Position numbers and translations under genes: made by a program. 64,000 nucleotides of DNA from Croceibacterium_B sp963783195. Its GTDB lineage: Bacteria > Pseudomonadota > Alphaproteobacteria > Sphingomonadales > Sphingomonadaceae. The notes below the pieces were generated by a model. The model worked only from the letters and a program-made list of their open reading frames with translations, ran no database searches and was not told the origin of the DNA. This document shows, piece by piece, positions 53,014 through 60,911 of this stretch. The stretch covers positions 496,001-560,000 of the forward strand of contig CAWAMV010000004.1 of assembly GCA_963783195.1 (NCBI GenBank). Reading direction: 5' to 3'. How positions within the stretch are numbered: position 1 is the stretch's first letter; each line of letters begins with the position of its first letter.

Positions 53014-55012
53014 TCAGCGCAGGTCCGGCGGAGTTGCCGCGCGCTTCAACATGTCGACCGCCTCATCGAGGCTCATGACCTTCTGCTGCTGTTCGCCGAG
53101 CGTTCGCACTGCGACCGTGCCTTCGTCCGCCTCGCGCTTGCCGACGACCAGCAGGTGCGGGACTTTTGCCAGCGAGTGCTCGCGCACCTTGTAATTGATC
53201 TTCTCGTTCCTCAGGTCGGTCTCGACGCGAATACCCGCCGCCTTGAGCTTGGCGGTCACGTCTTCGGCGTAACCATCGGCGTCGGATACGATCGTCGCCA
53301 CGACGGCCTGCACCGGGGCGAGCCAGACCGGCAGGCGGCCGGCGTTGTGCTCGATCAGGATGCCGATGAAGCGCTCGTATGACCCGAAGATTGCCCGGTG
53401 CAGCATGACCGGGCGGTGTTTCTCGCCGTCCTCGCCTATGTAGCTGGCGTCGAGTCGGTCGGGCAGCACGCGATCGGACTGGATCGTGCCGACCTGCCAT
53501 GTGCGGCCGATCGCGTCGGTCAGGTGCCACTCGAGCTTGGGGGCGTAGAACGCACCTTCGCCGGGCAGCTCCTCCCAGCCATATTCCTCGTTCGCCATGC
53601 CGGCGTCGACTACCGCCTGGCGCAGTTCGGCCTCGGCCTTGTCCCAGTCCTCGTCGGAGCCGTAGCGCTGGTCGGGGCGCAGGGCGAGCTTGACCGAGTA
53701 GGTGAAGCCGAAGTCCTTGTAGATCCCGTCGGCCAGTTCGCAGAACTTGCGCACCTCGTCGACGATCTGGTCCTCGCGGCAGAAGATGTGCGCGTCGTCC
53801 TGCGTGAACTGGCGCACGCGCATCAACCCGTGCAGCGCGCCGTGCGGCTCGTTTCGGTGGCAACAGCCGTTTTCGTATATGCGCAGCGGCAGGTCGCGAT
53901 AGCTCTTGATGCCCTGGCGGAAGATCAGGACGTGTGCCGGGCAGTTCATCGGCTTGAGCGCCATCCAGTCGGCCTCGCCGCTGATGATGGGTCCCTCGTC
54001 TTCGGTGTTCGGCACCTCGTCGGGAATGACGAACATGTTCTCGCGGTACTTGCCCCAGTGGCCGGACTGCTCCCACTGGCGGGCGTCCATGACCTGCGGC
54101 GTCTTGACCTCACGATAGCCCCCGGCGTCGATCTTGCGCCGCATGTAGGCCTCGAGCTCGCGCCAGATGAGGTAGCCCTTCGGGTGCCAGAAGACCGACC
54201 CGTGCGCCTCTTCCTGCAGGTGGAACAGGTCCATCTCGCGGCCGAGCTTGCGGTGGTCGCGCTTGGCCGCTTCCTCCAGCCGGTGGAGGTGCGCGTCGAG
54301 CTGTTTCTTGTTGAGCCAGCCGGTGCCGTAGATGCGTGTGAGCTGGGCGTTGCTCTGGTCGCCGCGCCAGTAAGCACCGGCGACGCGCATCAGCTTGAAA
54401 GCCTGCGGATCGAGCTTGCCGGTACTCGGCAGGTGCGGGCCGCGGCACATGTCGAGCCAGTCCTCACCGGACCAGTAGACCGTCAGCTCCTCGTTTTCCG
54501 GCAGTTCCTGCGCCCATTCGGCCTTGAACGTCTCGCCGTCGGCCCGCCACTTGTCGATCAGCTGCTGGCGGCTCCAGACTTCGCGCTTCAGGGGTTTGTC
54601 GGCGCGAATGATCTCGCGCATCTTTTCCTCGATCACGGGGAGGTCGTCGAGCGAGAACGGGTCGCGCGATTCGGGGGCCTTTACGTCGTAATAGAAGCCA
54701 TCCTCGGTCGCGGGGCCGAAGGTGATCTGCGTGCCAGGCCATAGCGCCTGTACCGCTTCGGCGAGCACATGGGCATAATCGTGCCGAGACAAGCTCGAGC
54801 GCTTCTGCCTCGTCGCGTGAAGTGATGAGCGCGAGCTCGGCATCGCTTTCAAACGGCCGGGCGAGGTCGCGCAGTTCGCCATCGACACGCGCTGCCAGCG
54901 CCGCTTTCGCGAGGCCGGGGCCGATCGCCGCGGCGACGTCTGCCGGGGTCGATCCCGCGGGCATTTCCCGCACGGATCCGTCGGGCAGGCTGATCTTGAA
55001 CATCTCGCTCAT
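53014..55012 (-). CDS. thrS: Threonyl-tRNA synthetase (frame broken by one base)
   Basis: About 665 residues after removing an extra base near 54791 (length is 3n+1). The first about 73 residues (TGS domain, FKISLPDGSVREMPAGSTP) are in one frame; the rest, from SRHDYAHVLAEAVQALWPG, in another. The editing domain and class II core follow: MCRGPHLPSTG, FWHPKGYLIWRELE (motif 1 region), MRVRQFTQDDAHIFC (motif 2) and the C-terminal anticodon-binding domain with WLAPVQAVVATI. It charges tRNA-Thr. Because the enzyme is essential, the break is probably a sequence error. Start MSEMFKISLP at 55012 is chosen. Confidence 0.95.
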
Positions 55013-55133
55013 TTCGTTCGCTCTCTGTTCGGGCGCGCCGCCCATGGCACAGGCCTAATGGAACGGGAAGAGTTAAGGGGCGCACGTACTTGGCTCGCAA
55101 CTCGGCAAAAGGACGCGCACTTTTGTGCCAAAA

Positions 55134-55145
55134 GACTGATCAGTC
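55134..55145. promoter_or_regulatory. Perfect 12-bp palindrome upstream of the LuxR-type regulator
   Basis: GACTGATCAGTC lies about 90 bp before the regulator start, in the 223-bp spacer between divergent thrS and regulator genes. It may be an operator for self-regulation, but the only evidence is the symmetry. Confidence 0.3.
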
Positions 55146-55235
55146 CGTAGTGCGGGCGGGGGGCTCTGACCTTCCGATCGTGGAAGCAATGGCGGCGCGA
55201 TCGGGTTGTGTTATGGTTGGCCAGAGGGTAACCTG

Positions 55236-55853
55236 ATGCCTTCCAAAAGCCAGGGTCGCACCATGCTTCACGTCCACCTGATCGATTCCGACGTTCGTCG
55301 GCGCGCCGAAATTGCCCATGCCGTCTTTGCTCTCCAATTTCATGCGGAGATTTACGACAGCTGTGAGGAATTTATTGCGTCTGACGCATCAAGTGGAGTG
55401 ATTTTATTATCTCAAGCCCTAGCTCAACGCGCTATGCCGCGGTTCGAAAATGACGGACGCTTCCTTCCTGCAATAATTCACCATTCCCGGCCCGCGACTT
55501 GGATGGTGGTCGAAGCCATGCGGCTCGGTGCGATCGACTACTTTGACTGGCCGGTGGAAAGCGAAAGTCTCAAACCCAAGCTGGAGGCTGCTTACCACGC
55601 AGCGCAGCGAGCCATGACCGAAGTGCGCGATCAACGACGCGCGCGCGCGTTGTTGGAGAGACTCTCCAAGCGTGAACACGAGGTGGCTTGTGGGATTGTG
55701 AATGGACTAAGTAACAAAGGGATCGCGGCGGACCTGGGCATCAGCCCCCGAACGGTCGAAATCCATCGTGCGAACGCGATGACTAAACTGGCTGCGGGCA
55801 GCGTTGCCGATGCCGTGAAGTTGGCCCTTAGCGCCGGCGTTGGTGGACCGTAG
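55236..55853 (+). CDS. FixJ/LuxR-type response regulator with degenerate receiver
   Basis: 205 residues from ATG 55236 (AGAGGG seven bases upstream; ATG 55263 is possible). The receiver (about 10-125) starts LHVHLIDSDV, keeping one acidic pair, but where the phosphorylated Asp is expected the strand reads VILLSQAL, the later Thr/Ser site reads IIHHSR, and the Lys motif reads DYFDWPVE instead of (F/L)xKP. Thus three of the usual phosphotransfer residues appear missing. The C-terminal LuxR helix-turn-helix (LSKREHEVACGIVNGLSNKGI, about 147-167, then GISPRTVEIHRANAM) is intact. It probably binds DNA without classical phosphorylation. No histidine kinase is adjacent. GC is lower than around. Confidence 0.85.
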   Translation: MPSKSQGRTMLHVHLIDSDVRRRAEIAHAVFALQFHAEIYDSCEEFIASDASSGVILLSQALAQRAMPRFENDGRFLPAIIHHSRPATWMVVEAMRLGAIDYFDWPVESESLKPKLEAAYHAAQRAMTEVRDQRRARALLERLSKREHEVACGIVNGLSNKGIAADLGISPRTVEIHRANAMTKLAAGSVADAVKLALSAGVGGP

Positions 55854-55948
55854 AAGCAGCAGTCAACGTCCAGCACAACGCGGCAGCAAAAATCATCGAA
55901 ACGAGCGAAGGCTACTCGGAGAATCCGCGGGATCCATCCGCCGAATCA

Positions 55949-56170
55949 CTACGGACTGGCAGGCGCCTCTTTGCCGTCATCATTAATTATGAAGAAGAGC
56001 GCAACTGCGGCACCTGCGAGCGCTAGCAGCAAAACGGTGGACATACCCGCGATGTGCTCACTGTTTTGAAGCTCCGAAGACGAACGCGACGAGGCGGCTC
56101 CGGCGGGGACCGAAGCAGCGACTAAGGCCGCTGTCGCCACGAAACCTAAAGCTGAACGTCCAACTGCCAT
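55949..56170 (-). CDS. Small exported protein with C-terminal membrane helix
   Basis: 73 residues. A basic start and hydrophobic stretch ending SVPAGAAS (about 7-26) form a likely signal peptide; a Ser-rich linker follows, then a helix STVLLLALAGAAVALFFII (about 44-62) and a short charged tail NDDGKEAPASP. ATG 56170 has AAGGAG at ideal distance; ATG 56188 is an alternative six residues upstream. The family is not recognised. It lies at the low-GC end of the LPS transport locus and faces the regulator gene tail to tail. Confidence 0.65.
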   Translation of the reverse strand: MAVGRSALGFVATAALVAASVPAGAASSRSSSELQNSEHIAGMSTVLLLALAGAAVALFFIINDDGKEAPASP

Positions 56171-56313
56171 GTTCTTCTCCTTTGACATAGAGACCTCGCT
56201 CCATTCTAACATTTTCCTGGTGGCACGAAAAGCAAGAACTAACGTTCGGGCTACGGAACCTTGGACAGAGCAGCCCAGAAATTGGGCCGGCCTGCCGAAA
56301 AGGCTGTCACCTC

Positions 56314-56472
56314 TCACGGCAGCATTTCAAGAAAGGCGTACACCCCGAATACGACCGAGGCTCCCCACAATAAAAAGATCAGGTAAGTTTCGGGGGCTAC
56401 ACTGCCTCTTCGCCCAGGCCCGTCGATCTGAGGAATTAAGCCAAGAGGGCGCTTTTTTCTAGGGAATCTCAT
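56314..56472 (-). CDS. 52-residue hypothetical membrane protein
   Basis: The frame begins MRFPRKKRPLGLIPQ at ATG 56472, with AAAGGAAGG eight or so bases upstream, and ends at TGA 56314-56316. A basic N-terminus (six Arg/Lys in the first ten residues or nearby) is followed by VAPETYLIFLLWGASVVFGV (about 25-44), a single membrane helix, and YAFLEMLP. Charge pattern suggests the N-terminus stays in the cytoplasm. I know no family for it. It stands 143 bp upstream of the other small gene in the same direction, so they may be co-transcribed. Confidence 0.65.
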   Translation of the reverse strand: MRFPRKKRPLGLIPQIDGPGRRGSVAPETYLIFLLWGASVVFGVYAFLEMLP

Positions 56473-56595
56473 GTCGTCACCCTTCCTTTGTAAACATGAA
56501 AGCCGAGTTTTACGTGTAACGCAAGGAGCAGTCGATTGTCGCGTCTACGTTATTCGAGCACTACACCGGTAGACGCACACGCGCCGCGGGCCGGG

Positions 56596-57154
56596 CTAGC
56601 TCCCGCCAGGAACCGAGAACGTCCCGCTCACCCGACCACTGCTGCCGGTCGTCCCACCCGGCGCCGATCCGCCGCGGCCGTCGACACTGCTGAGGCCGCT
56701 GTTGAGGTCCATCGTCAGGCGGCCGCCGTTGAGCGTGTCGCTTCCGCGCCGCAGTGCGACGCCGCCCGACAGCACGATGACCCGCCGGTTGAAATCGTAC
56801 ACCCCGGCCGATCCGCTCGCCCGCTCGGTTCCGCGGCTGACGGTCACTCCGCCCACGGCGTCGATCCGCTGAATGCGCAAGCCCCCGTTATCGGTGTATG
56901 CCACTGTCGTGCGCCCCGCGGTCAGCCTGAGGTCGCCCTGCGTGATCACCACATCGCCCGACAGCACGACCCGGTTCTGGCGGTCCTGCAGTTCGATCCG
57001 GTCGGCGGCGTAGTTGACCGGCTGGTTCGAGTTGAACCCGGCTATGGCCTGAGCGTCCGCAATGGACCCGAACAGCAGCGCGCTGGCAGTGCCGGCAATC
57101 AGGCCGGCGGCGAGGCCGCGCAGGGCCAGGCGGGACAGCAGAGCGACGCTTCAT
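56596..57154 (-). CDS. lptA: LPS transport periplasmic protein LptA (frame broken by one base)
   Basis: About 185 residues if one extra base near 57140 is removed (length is 3n+1). ATG 57154 starts MKRRS, then the second frame gives a hydrophobic signal (LALRGLAAGLIAGTASALLF) and the OstA-like body: NQPVNYAADRIELQDRQNRV, LSGDVVITQGDLRLTAGRTTV, RIDAVGGVTVSRGTE. These are the short repeated strands of the Lpt beta-jellyroll. LptA bridges LPS from the inner to the outer membrane. The C-terminal tail is Gly/Ser-rich. lptC lies 42 bp upstream. Confidence 0.87.
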
Positions 57155-57196
57155 GGGCGCCGTTCCTAGCGATTGCGTCTGCGGGGGCAAGCGACT

Positions 57197-57845
57197 TCAT
57201 CGCGGCATCCGCATCTTGCCGGGCGTCATGTGAAGGCGCGCATTGCCCACGAGCGCCACGGTCCGCGCGGCTAGATCCGCGCGCAGGGTGTCGGCCGAAA
57301 ACGTCCCGGCCGGAACCGCTCCTTCGATCCCGCCCGTGCCGACGAGGCTCTTCGCGTCGAGGTCGATATTCACGCCGCGCGCGGTCATGCGATAGCCGTC
57401 GGCCGCCTCGAACAGGACCTGGCTGTCCACGTCGACAATATCTGTCTCGTAATCGTAAGTGCCCCGGTCCGCCACGAGCATCGCCGGGCCCTCGGGCAGG
57501 AGAATGCGGGCAATCAGGTCCCGCATGCGCACCACGGGCTCGCTCACGCTGCGCTGCACCGCCTCGCCTGCGCTCAGCGAGATACGGGCGGCCCTTGTCG
57601 TCCTCGCCGCGATAGACGGCGCTGTCGATCCGCAGGCGATCGTCAGCGAGCGATACCTTGTTGCGGTCGAGCAGGAAGCTGACCTCGCCGCGCGGGCTGA
57701 GCGGGGTGATGACCATCAGCGCGGCAATGACGCCCACCAGCGCCGGCAGACCGACTGCCAGCCAGCGCACGATCCGGTCGAGCGGACCGCCGGGGGCCGC
57801 GAAAGAGCGGCGGCGATTGCGGATCTGGTCTGCCTGGGCGGTCAT
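57197..57845 (-). CDS. lptC: LPS export protein LptC (frame broken by one base)
   Basis: About 215 residues after removing one extra base near 57584 (length is 3n+1). The N-terminal RNRRRSFAAPGGPLDRIVRW and membrane helix LAVGLPALVGVIAALMVITPL (about 30-50) anchor it in the inner membrane. The periplasmic part contains NKVSLADDRLRIDSAVYRGED, and in the second frame GTYDYETDIVDVDSQVLFE and GYRMTARGVNIDLDAKSLVG, the LptC/OstA strands. It hands LPS from LptBFG to LptA. It follows the rnd gene by 26 bp and precedes lptA. Confidence 0.88.
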
Positions 57846-57871
57846 GGCAACTGCGAATGAGGGCCGGGGCC

Positions 57872-58488
57872 TTACTCGTGGCTGAAGATGTCCTTGTCCG
57901 CCCAGCCGGCGATGTCGAGCCGGGCGCGCGCGGGAAGGAAATCGAAGCAGGCCTGCGCGAGTTCCAGCCGGCCTTCGCGTTCGAGCCGCGGGATCAGCAC
58001 CTCGCGCAGCCGGTGGAGGAAGCGCACGTCGGAGGCGGCATAGTCCTTCTGCGCGTCGCTCAGCTCCGGCGCGCCCCAGTCGCTCGACTGCTGCTGCTTG
58101 GAGATGTTTCGCCGAGCAGTTCCTCGATCAGGTTCTTCAAGCCGTGGCGGTCGGTATAGGTGCGCGTCAGCTTGCTGGCGATCTTGGTGCAGAACACCGG
58201 GGCCGCCACGACGCCCGAGGTAATACTCGATCGCGGCGAGGTCGAAGCGGGCGAAGTGGTAGAGCTTCACCCGCGCCGGGTCGCCCAGCACCGCCTTCAG
58301 GTTGGGCGCGTCGAAGGCGCTGCCGTTGGCGAAGCGCACGAGGTGCTCGTCGCCCTGCCGTCGCTGATCTGCACGAGGCAGAGCCGGTCGCGCGGGGTGA
58401 CGAGACCCATCGTCTCGGTGTCGACGGCGACGGGGCCGGGGGCAAGGACGCCTGCCGGCAGGTCTTCTTCGTGGAAATGTACGGCCAT
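57872..58488 (-). CDS. rnd: Ribonuclease D-family 3'-5' exonuclease (frame broken three times)
   Basis: About 205 residues after correcting a deletion near 58360, an insertion near 58215 and a deletion near 58105. This is the short form (DEDD nuclease domain only) usual in alphaproteobacteria. VAVDTETMGL (about 21-30) carries the first acidic pair, LVQISDG follows, YHFARFDLAAIEYYL the next Asp, TYTDRHGLKNLIEELLG and QKDYAASDVRFLHRL (about 162-176) the final Tyr/Asp motif. It may trim tRNA 3' ends. The rnd-lptC-lptA order is conserved in the class. Confidence 0.87.
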
Positions 58489-58557
58489 GGGCCACGGCCT
58501 TAGGCAATTCGTGGAAAGAGGGGAAGCGCTGCGTGGAGCGGTTTGGGAGGAGAGGCT

Positions 58558-59247
58558 ATGCAATGCGCCATGACCGATCAGGTTCCCGATAGCTGGCGCC
58601 CCGCGCTCGAGCCGGTGCTTGCCTTGCCCGAGAGCCGGCGGCTCGGCGGTTGGCTTAAGGCACAGGAGGAGGCGGGCAAGGCGGTCTACCCGCCGCGCGG
58701 CCAACGGCTCCGCGCGCTCGAGCTGACGCCGCTAGATACCGTGAAGGTCGTGATCCTGGGGCAGGACCCCTATCATGGTCCGGGGCAGGCGCACGGCCTG
58801 TCGTTCTCGGTGCCCGAGGGGGTGAAGGTTCCACCCTCGCTGCTCAACATCTACAAGGAACTGGAGAGCGACCTCGGCGTGCCGCGGCGCGCCAGCGGCA
58901 ACCTCGAGCACTGGGCGCGGCAGGGCGTGCTGCTGCTCAACAACTCGCTCACCGTCGAGGCGGGGCAGGCGGGAAGCCACGCCGGCAAGGGATGGGAGGC
59001 GATCACCGATGCGGCGGTGGCCGCGGTCGCGCAGCGCGACGTGCCGAGCGTGTTCGTCCTGTGGGGCGGCCATGCGCGCAAGAAAGCGGCGAGCGTTCGG
59101 GGGCTGGGGCCGGAAGGCCCGCACCTCGTCCTCACCAGCCCGCATCCGAGCCCGCTGTCCGCGCACTCGGGGTTTTTCGGGTCGAAGCCGTTCAGCCGGG
59201 CGAACGCCTTTCTCGAAGCAAGCGGGCGCGGCGCGATCGAGTGGTAG
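58558..59247 (+). CDS. ung: Uracil-DNA glycosylase
   Basis: 229 residues from ATG 58558, with GGGAGG at proper spacing. The catalytic motif VVILGQDPYHGPGQAHGLSF (about 63-82) and the minor-groove motif HPSPLSAHSGFFG (about 201-213) are intact, as is LLLNNSLTVEAG. It removes uracil from DNA. It is divergent from rnd with about 70 bp between starts and is followed by an inverted repeat. Confidence 0.96.
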   Translation: MQCAMTDQVPDSWRPALEPVLALPESRRLGGWLKAQEEAGKAVYPPRGQRLRALELTPLDTVKVVILGQDPYHGPGQAHGLSFSVPEGVKVPPSLLNIYKELESDLGVPRRASGNLEHWARQGVLLLNNSLTVEAGQAGSHAGKGWEAITDAAVAAVAQRDVPSVFVLWGGHARKKAASVRGLGPEGPHLVLTSPHPSPLSAHSGFFGSKPFSRANAFLEASGRGAIEW

Positions 59248-59300
59248 GAAAAGGTTACAAAGGTTACGCGGTGTCCGACAATTTCAAGGAGCGGCCGGGA

Positions 59301-59342
59301 GCCTGAGCAGGTTTGCGCCTGCAGGAAAGGCTGCGCTCAGGC
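59301..59342. repeat. Nested inverted repeat between ung and the dioxygenase gene
   Basis: GCCTGAGC (59301-59308) pairs with GCTCAGGC (59335-59342), and an inner GCAGG / CCTGC pair sits in the loop. The right arm covers the dioxygenase stop. Without a T-run it is at best a weak two-way terminator for these convergent genes. Confidence 0.45.
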
Positions 59343-60284
59343 CGCCCCAACCTCCTCTGGGCCCAGCTCCATGAATTCGTAGGCGCTCGTTTCCGGGCCG
59401 CTTTCGTTGATCGTCGTGCGGCGCATGTCGCGGCGGTATTGGTCGGAGTGCAGCGGCGTTGCGGCGTGCATCGTGCAGCGGTTGTCCCAGATGACCAGGT
59501 CCCACTGCCGCCACCGGTGCGCATAGCGATACCTGTCCTGCGTGGCGTGAGCGTAAAGCTCCTCGACGAGCGCCAGTCCCTCGACGGGGTCCATCCCTTC
59601 GACCCCGAAGCAATGGCCGCCGACGTAGATCGACCTGCGGCCTTTCGGCCCCGAACCGGTCATCGTCCGGACCAGTGGATGCTTCACGGTAGGGAAGGGG
59701 ATGACCAGCCGCATCTCGGGCGTGATCTCGGCCTTGAAGCCGGCCAGCTTCCGCCCTTCCCAGAAGTCGTGCAGACCGACGAGACCTTCGATCCGATCCT
59801 TCATCGCCTGCGGCAGGTCGTCGTAAGCCGCGCGGGTATCGACGAACAGGGTGTCGCCGCCGGCTTCGGGCGGCGGGGTCTCCACGCCATGCAGCAGGCT
59901 CCACTTGGTCGGCATGGTGTGGAAGCTCGAATCGGTATGAAAGCGCTCGGCTCCCTTGGCGAGGCTCTTGGGATCGGAGCCGTAGGGGATGATCTCGTCG
60001 TTGTGGTCGAGATTGCCGGCATGGAAGATCCCCGGCGTCAGTACGCGCGTGCCCTGCGGCCGCGCCGCGCCCGGCACGCGGCTGGGTATCTCCAGCGGGC
60101 CAAAGGCGCGGCTGAAGTCCTTGTGCTGCTCGTCGGAAATCGCCGCGTCGCGGATAGCCAAGACCCCGTATCGCGCCATGGCATCCTCGACGAGCTCCAC
60201 CAGCTCGGGCGAGGGTGGCCGGGCCAGGTCGGCGCCAACCAGTTCGGCTGCGAAGATGGGATGGAGCGGGCGAACCTCCATCAC
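59337..60284 (-). CDS. TauD/TfdA-family 2-oxoglutarate-dependent dioxygenase
   Basis: 315 residues. The iron-binding HxD is in RFHTDSSFHTMP (about 114-125), the distal His in WDNRCTMHAATP (about 265-276), and the 2-oxoglutarate Arg in RRDMRRTTI (about 284-292). The N-terminal RPLHPIFAAELVGADL is typical. Members hydroxylate taurine, alkyl sulfates, 2,4-D or other small acids with release of CO2. It is cytoplasmic. Its ATG overlaps the cupin stop by four bases. The substrate is unknown; GRRSIYVGGHCFG before the distal His is TfdA-like. Confidence 0.9.
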   Translation of the reverse strand: MMEVRPLHPIFAAELVGADLARPPSPELVELVEDAMARYGVLAIRDAAISDEQHKDFSRAFGPLEIPSRVPGAARPQGTRVLTPGIFHAGNLDHNDEIIPYGSDPKSLAKGAERFHTDSSFHTMPTKWSLLHGVETPPPEAGGDTLFVDTRAAYDDLPQAMKDRIEGLVGLHDFWEGRKLAGFKAEITPEMRLVIPFPTVKHPLVRTMTGSGPKGRRSIYVGGHCFGVEGMDPVEGLALVEELYAHATQDRYRYAHRWRQWDLVIWDNRCTMHAATPLHSDQYRRDMRRTTINESGPETSAYEFMELGPEEVGAA

Positions 60285-60775
60285 AGCGCCCGATATCCCA
60301 TTGATCCCCCGACCGGCAGGGCAGCGGGCAATGCCACCCCCTGCTCGCGCAACCGGCGCGGGTATTCCTCGAGCACGCTTTCCGCGTCGGTGACCGCGAC
60401 GATCGTTCCGTCGGGATCGAGATGCAGCAGGGCGCCGTAGATCACGAAGAGTACGTCGGTCGGCCCCTCGGCTTCGTCGGCGACCTTCAGCGTGTGCGTG
60501 CTGCCCGGCGGTTCGAACAGGTAGGACCCGGCACGGTTCGGCGGACTGTCCGGGTATTCAAGGTAGTTCCACTCGCCGGAAAACGTGAAGGCATGCACTT
60601 CGCCTGTATGCTTGTGCGCAAAGACCTCTGTGCCCGGCGTAAAGGCCATGCGGACGGCGAAGCGCCCGCCTTCCACGTCTGCCATGAGCAACTTGAGCCG
60701 GATGCCGGGATCGTCGGCCCAGTTGTCCGCCCAGGGCAGGTCCTCGGAGCCAGCATGGAAACTCTCGGGTATCAT
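60281..60775 (-). CDS. Cupin-domain protein (dihydroxyacetophenone dioxygenase-like)
   Basis: 164 residues from ATG 60775, with GAAGGA upstream; the longer frame to 60898 is not supported. The cupin motif 1 reads VFAHKHTGEVHAFTFSGEW (about 50-68) with two His and Glu as metal ligands, and motif 2 has YLFEPPGSTHTL (about 84-95). It resembles the 2,4'-dihydroxyacetophenone dioxygenase cupin family. The coupled TauD-like gene suggests a two-step oxidation of one substrate, but no transporter or regulator is adjacent. Confidence 0.83.
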   Translation of the reverse strand: MIPESFHAGSEDLPWADNWADDPGIRLKLLMADVEGGRFAVRMAFTPGTEVFAHKHTGEVHAFTFSGEWNYLEYPDSPPNRAGSYLFEPPGSTHTLKVADEAEGPTDVLFVIYGALLHLDPDGTIVAVTDAESVLEEYPRRLREQGVALPAALPVGGSMGYRAL

Positions 60776-60911
60776 CTCGCGTCCTTCGCCAATCCCTCCC
60801 GAGGAGATTGGCCGAACCGCCGGCGAGGGGCAAGCCGGCGCGGCGGGCGGTAAGGTCAATTTAACCGCGTGTCGCTGCGCCCCGGCAAGGAATTCCACGT
60901 AGTCCGGTCCG

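Noticed and set aside
13928..58488. Genuine pseudogene decay or programmed frameshifting in the nine broken genes
   Set aside because: Breaks hit essential genes, need exactly one base each, have no slippery-site and stem-loop context I could see, and leave all other residues conserved.
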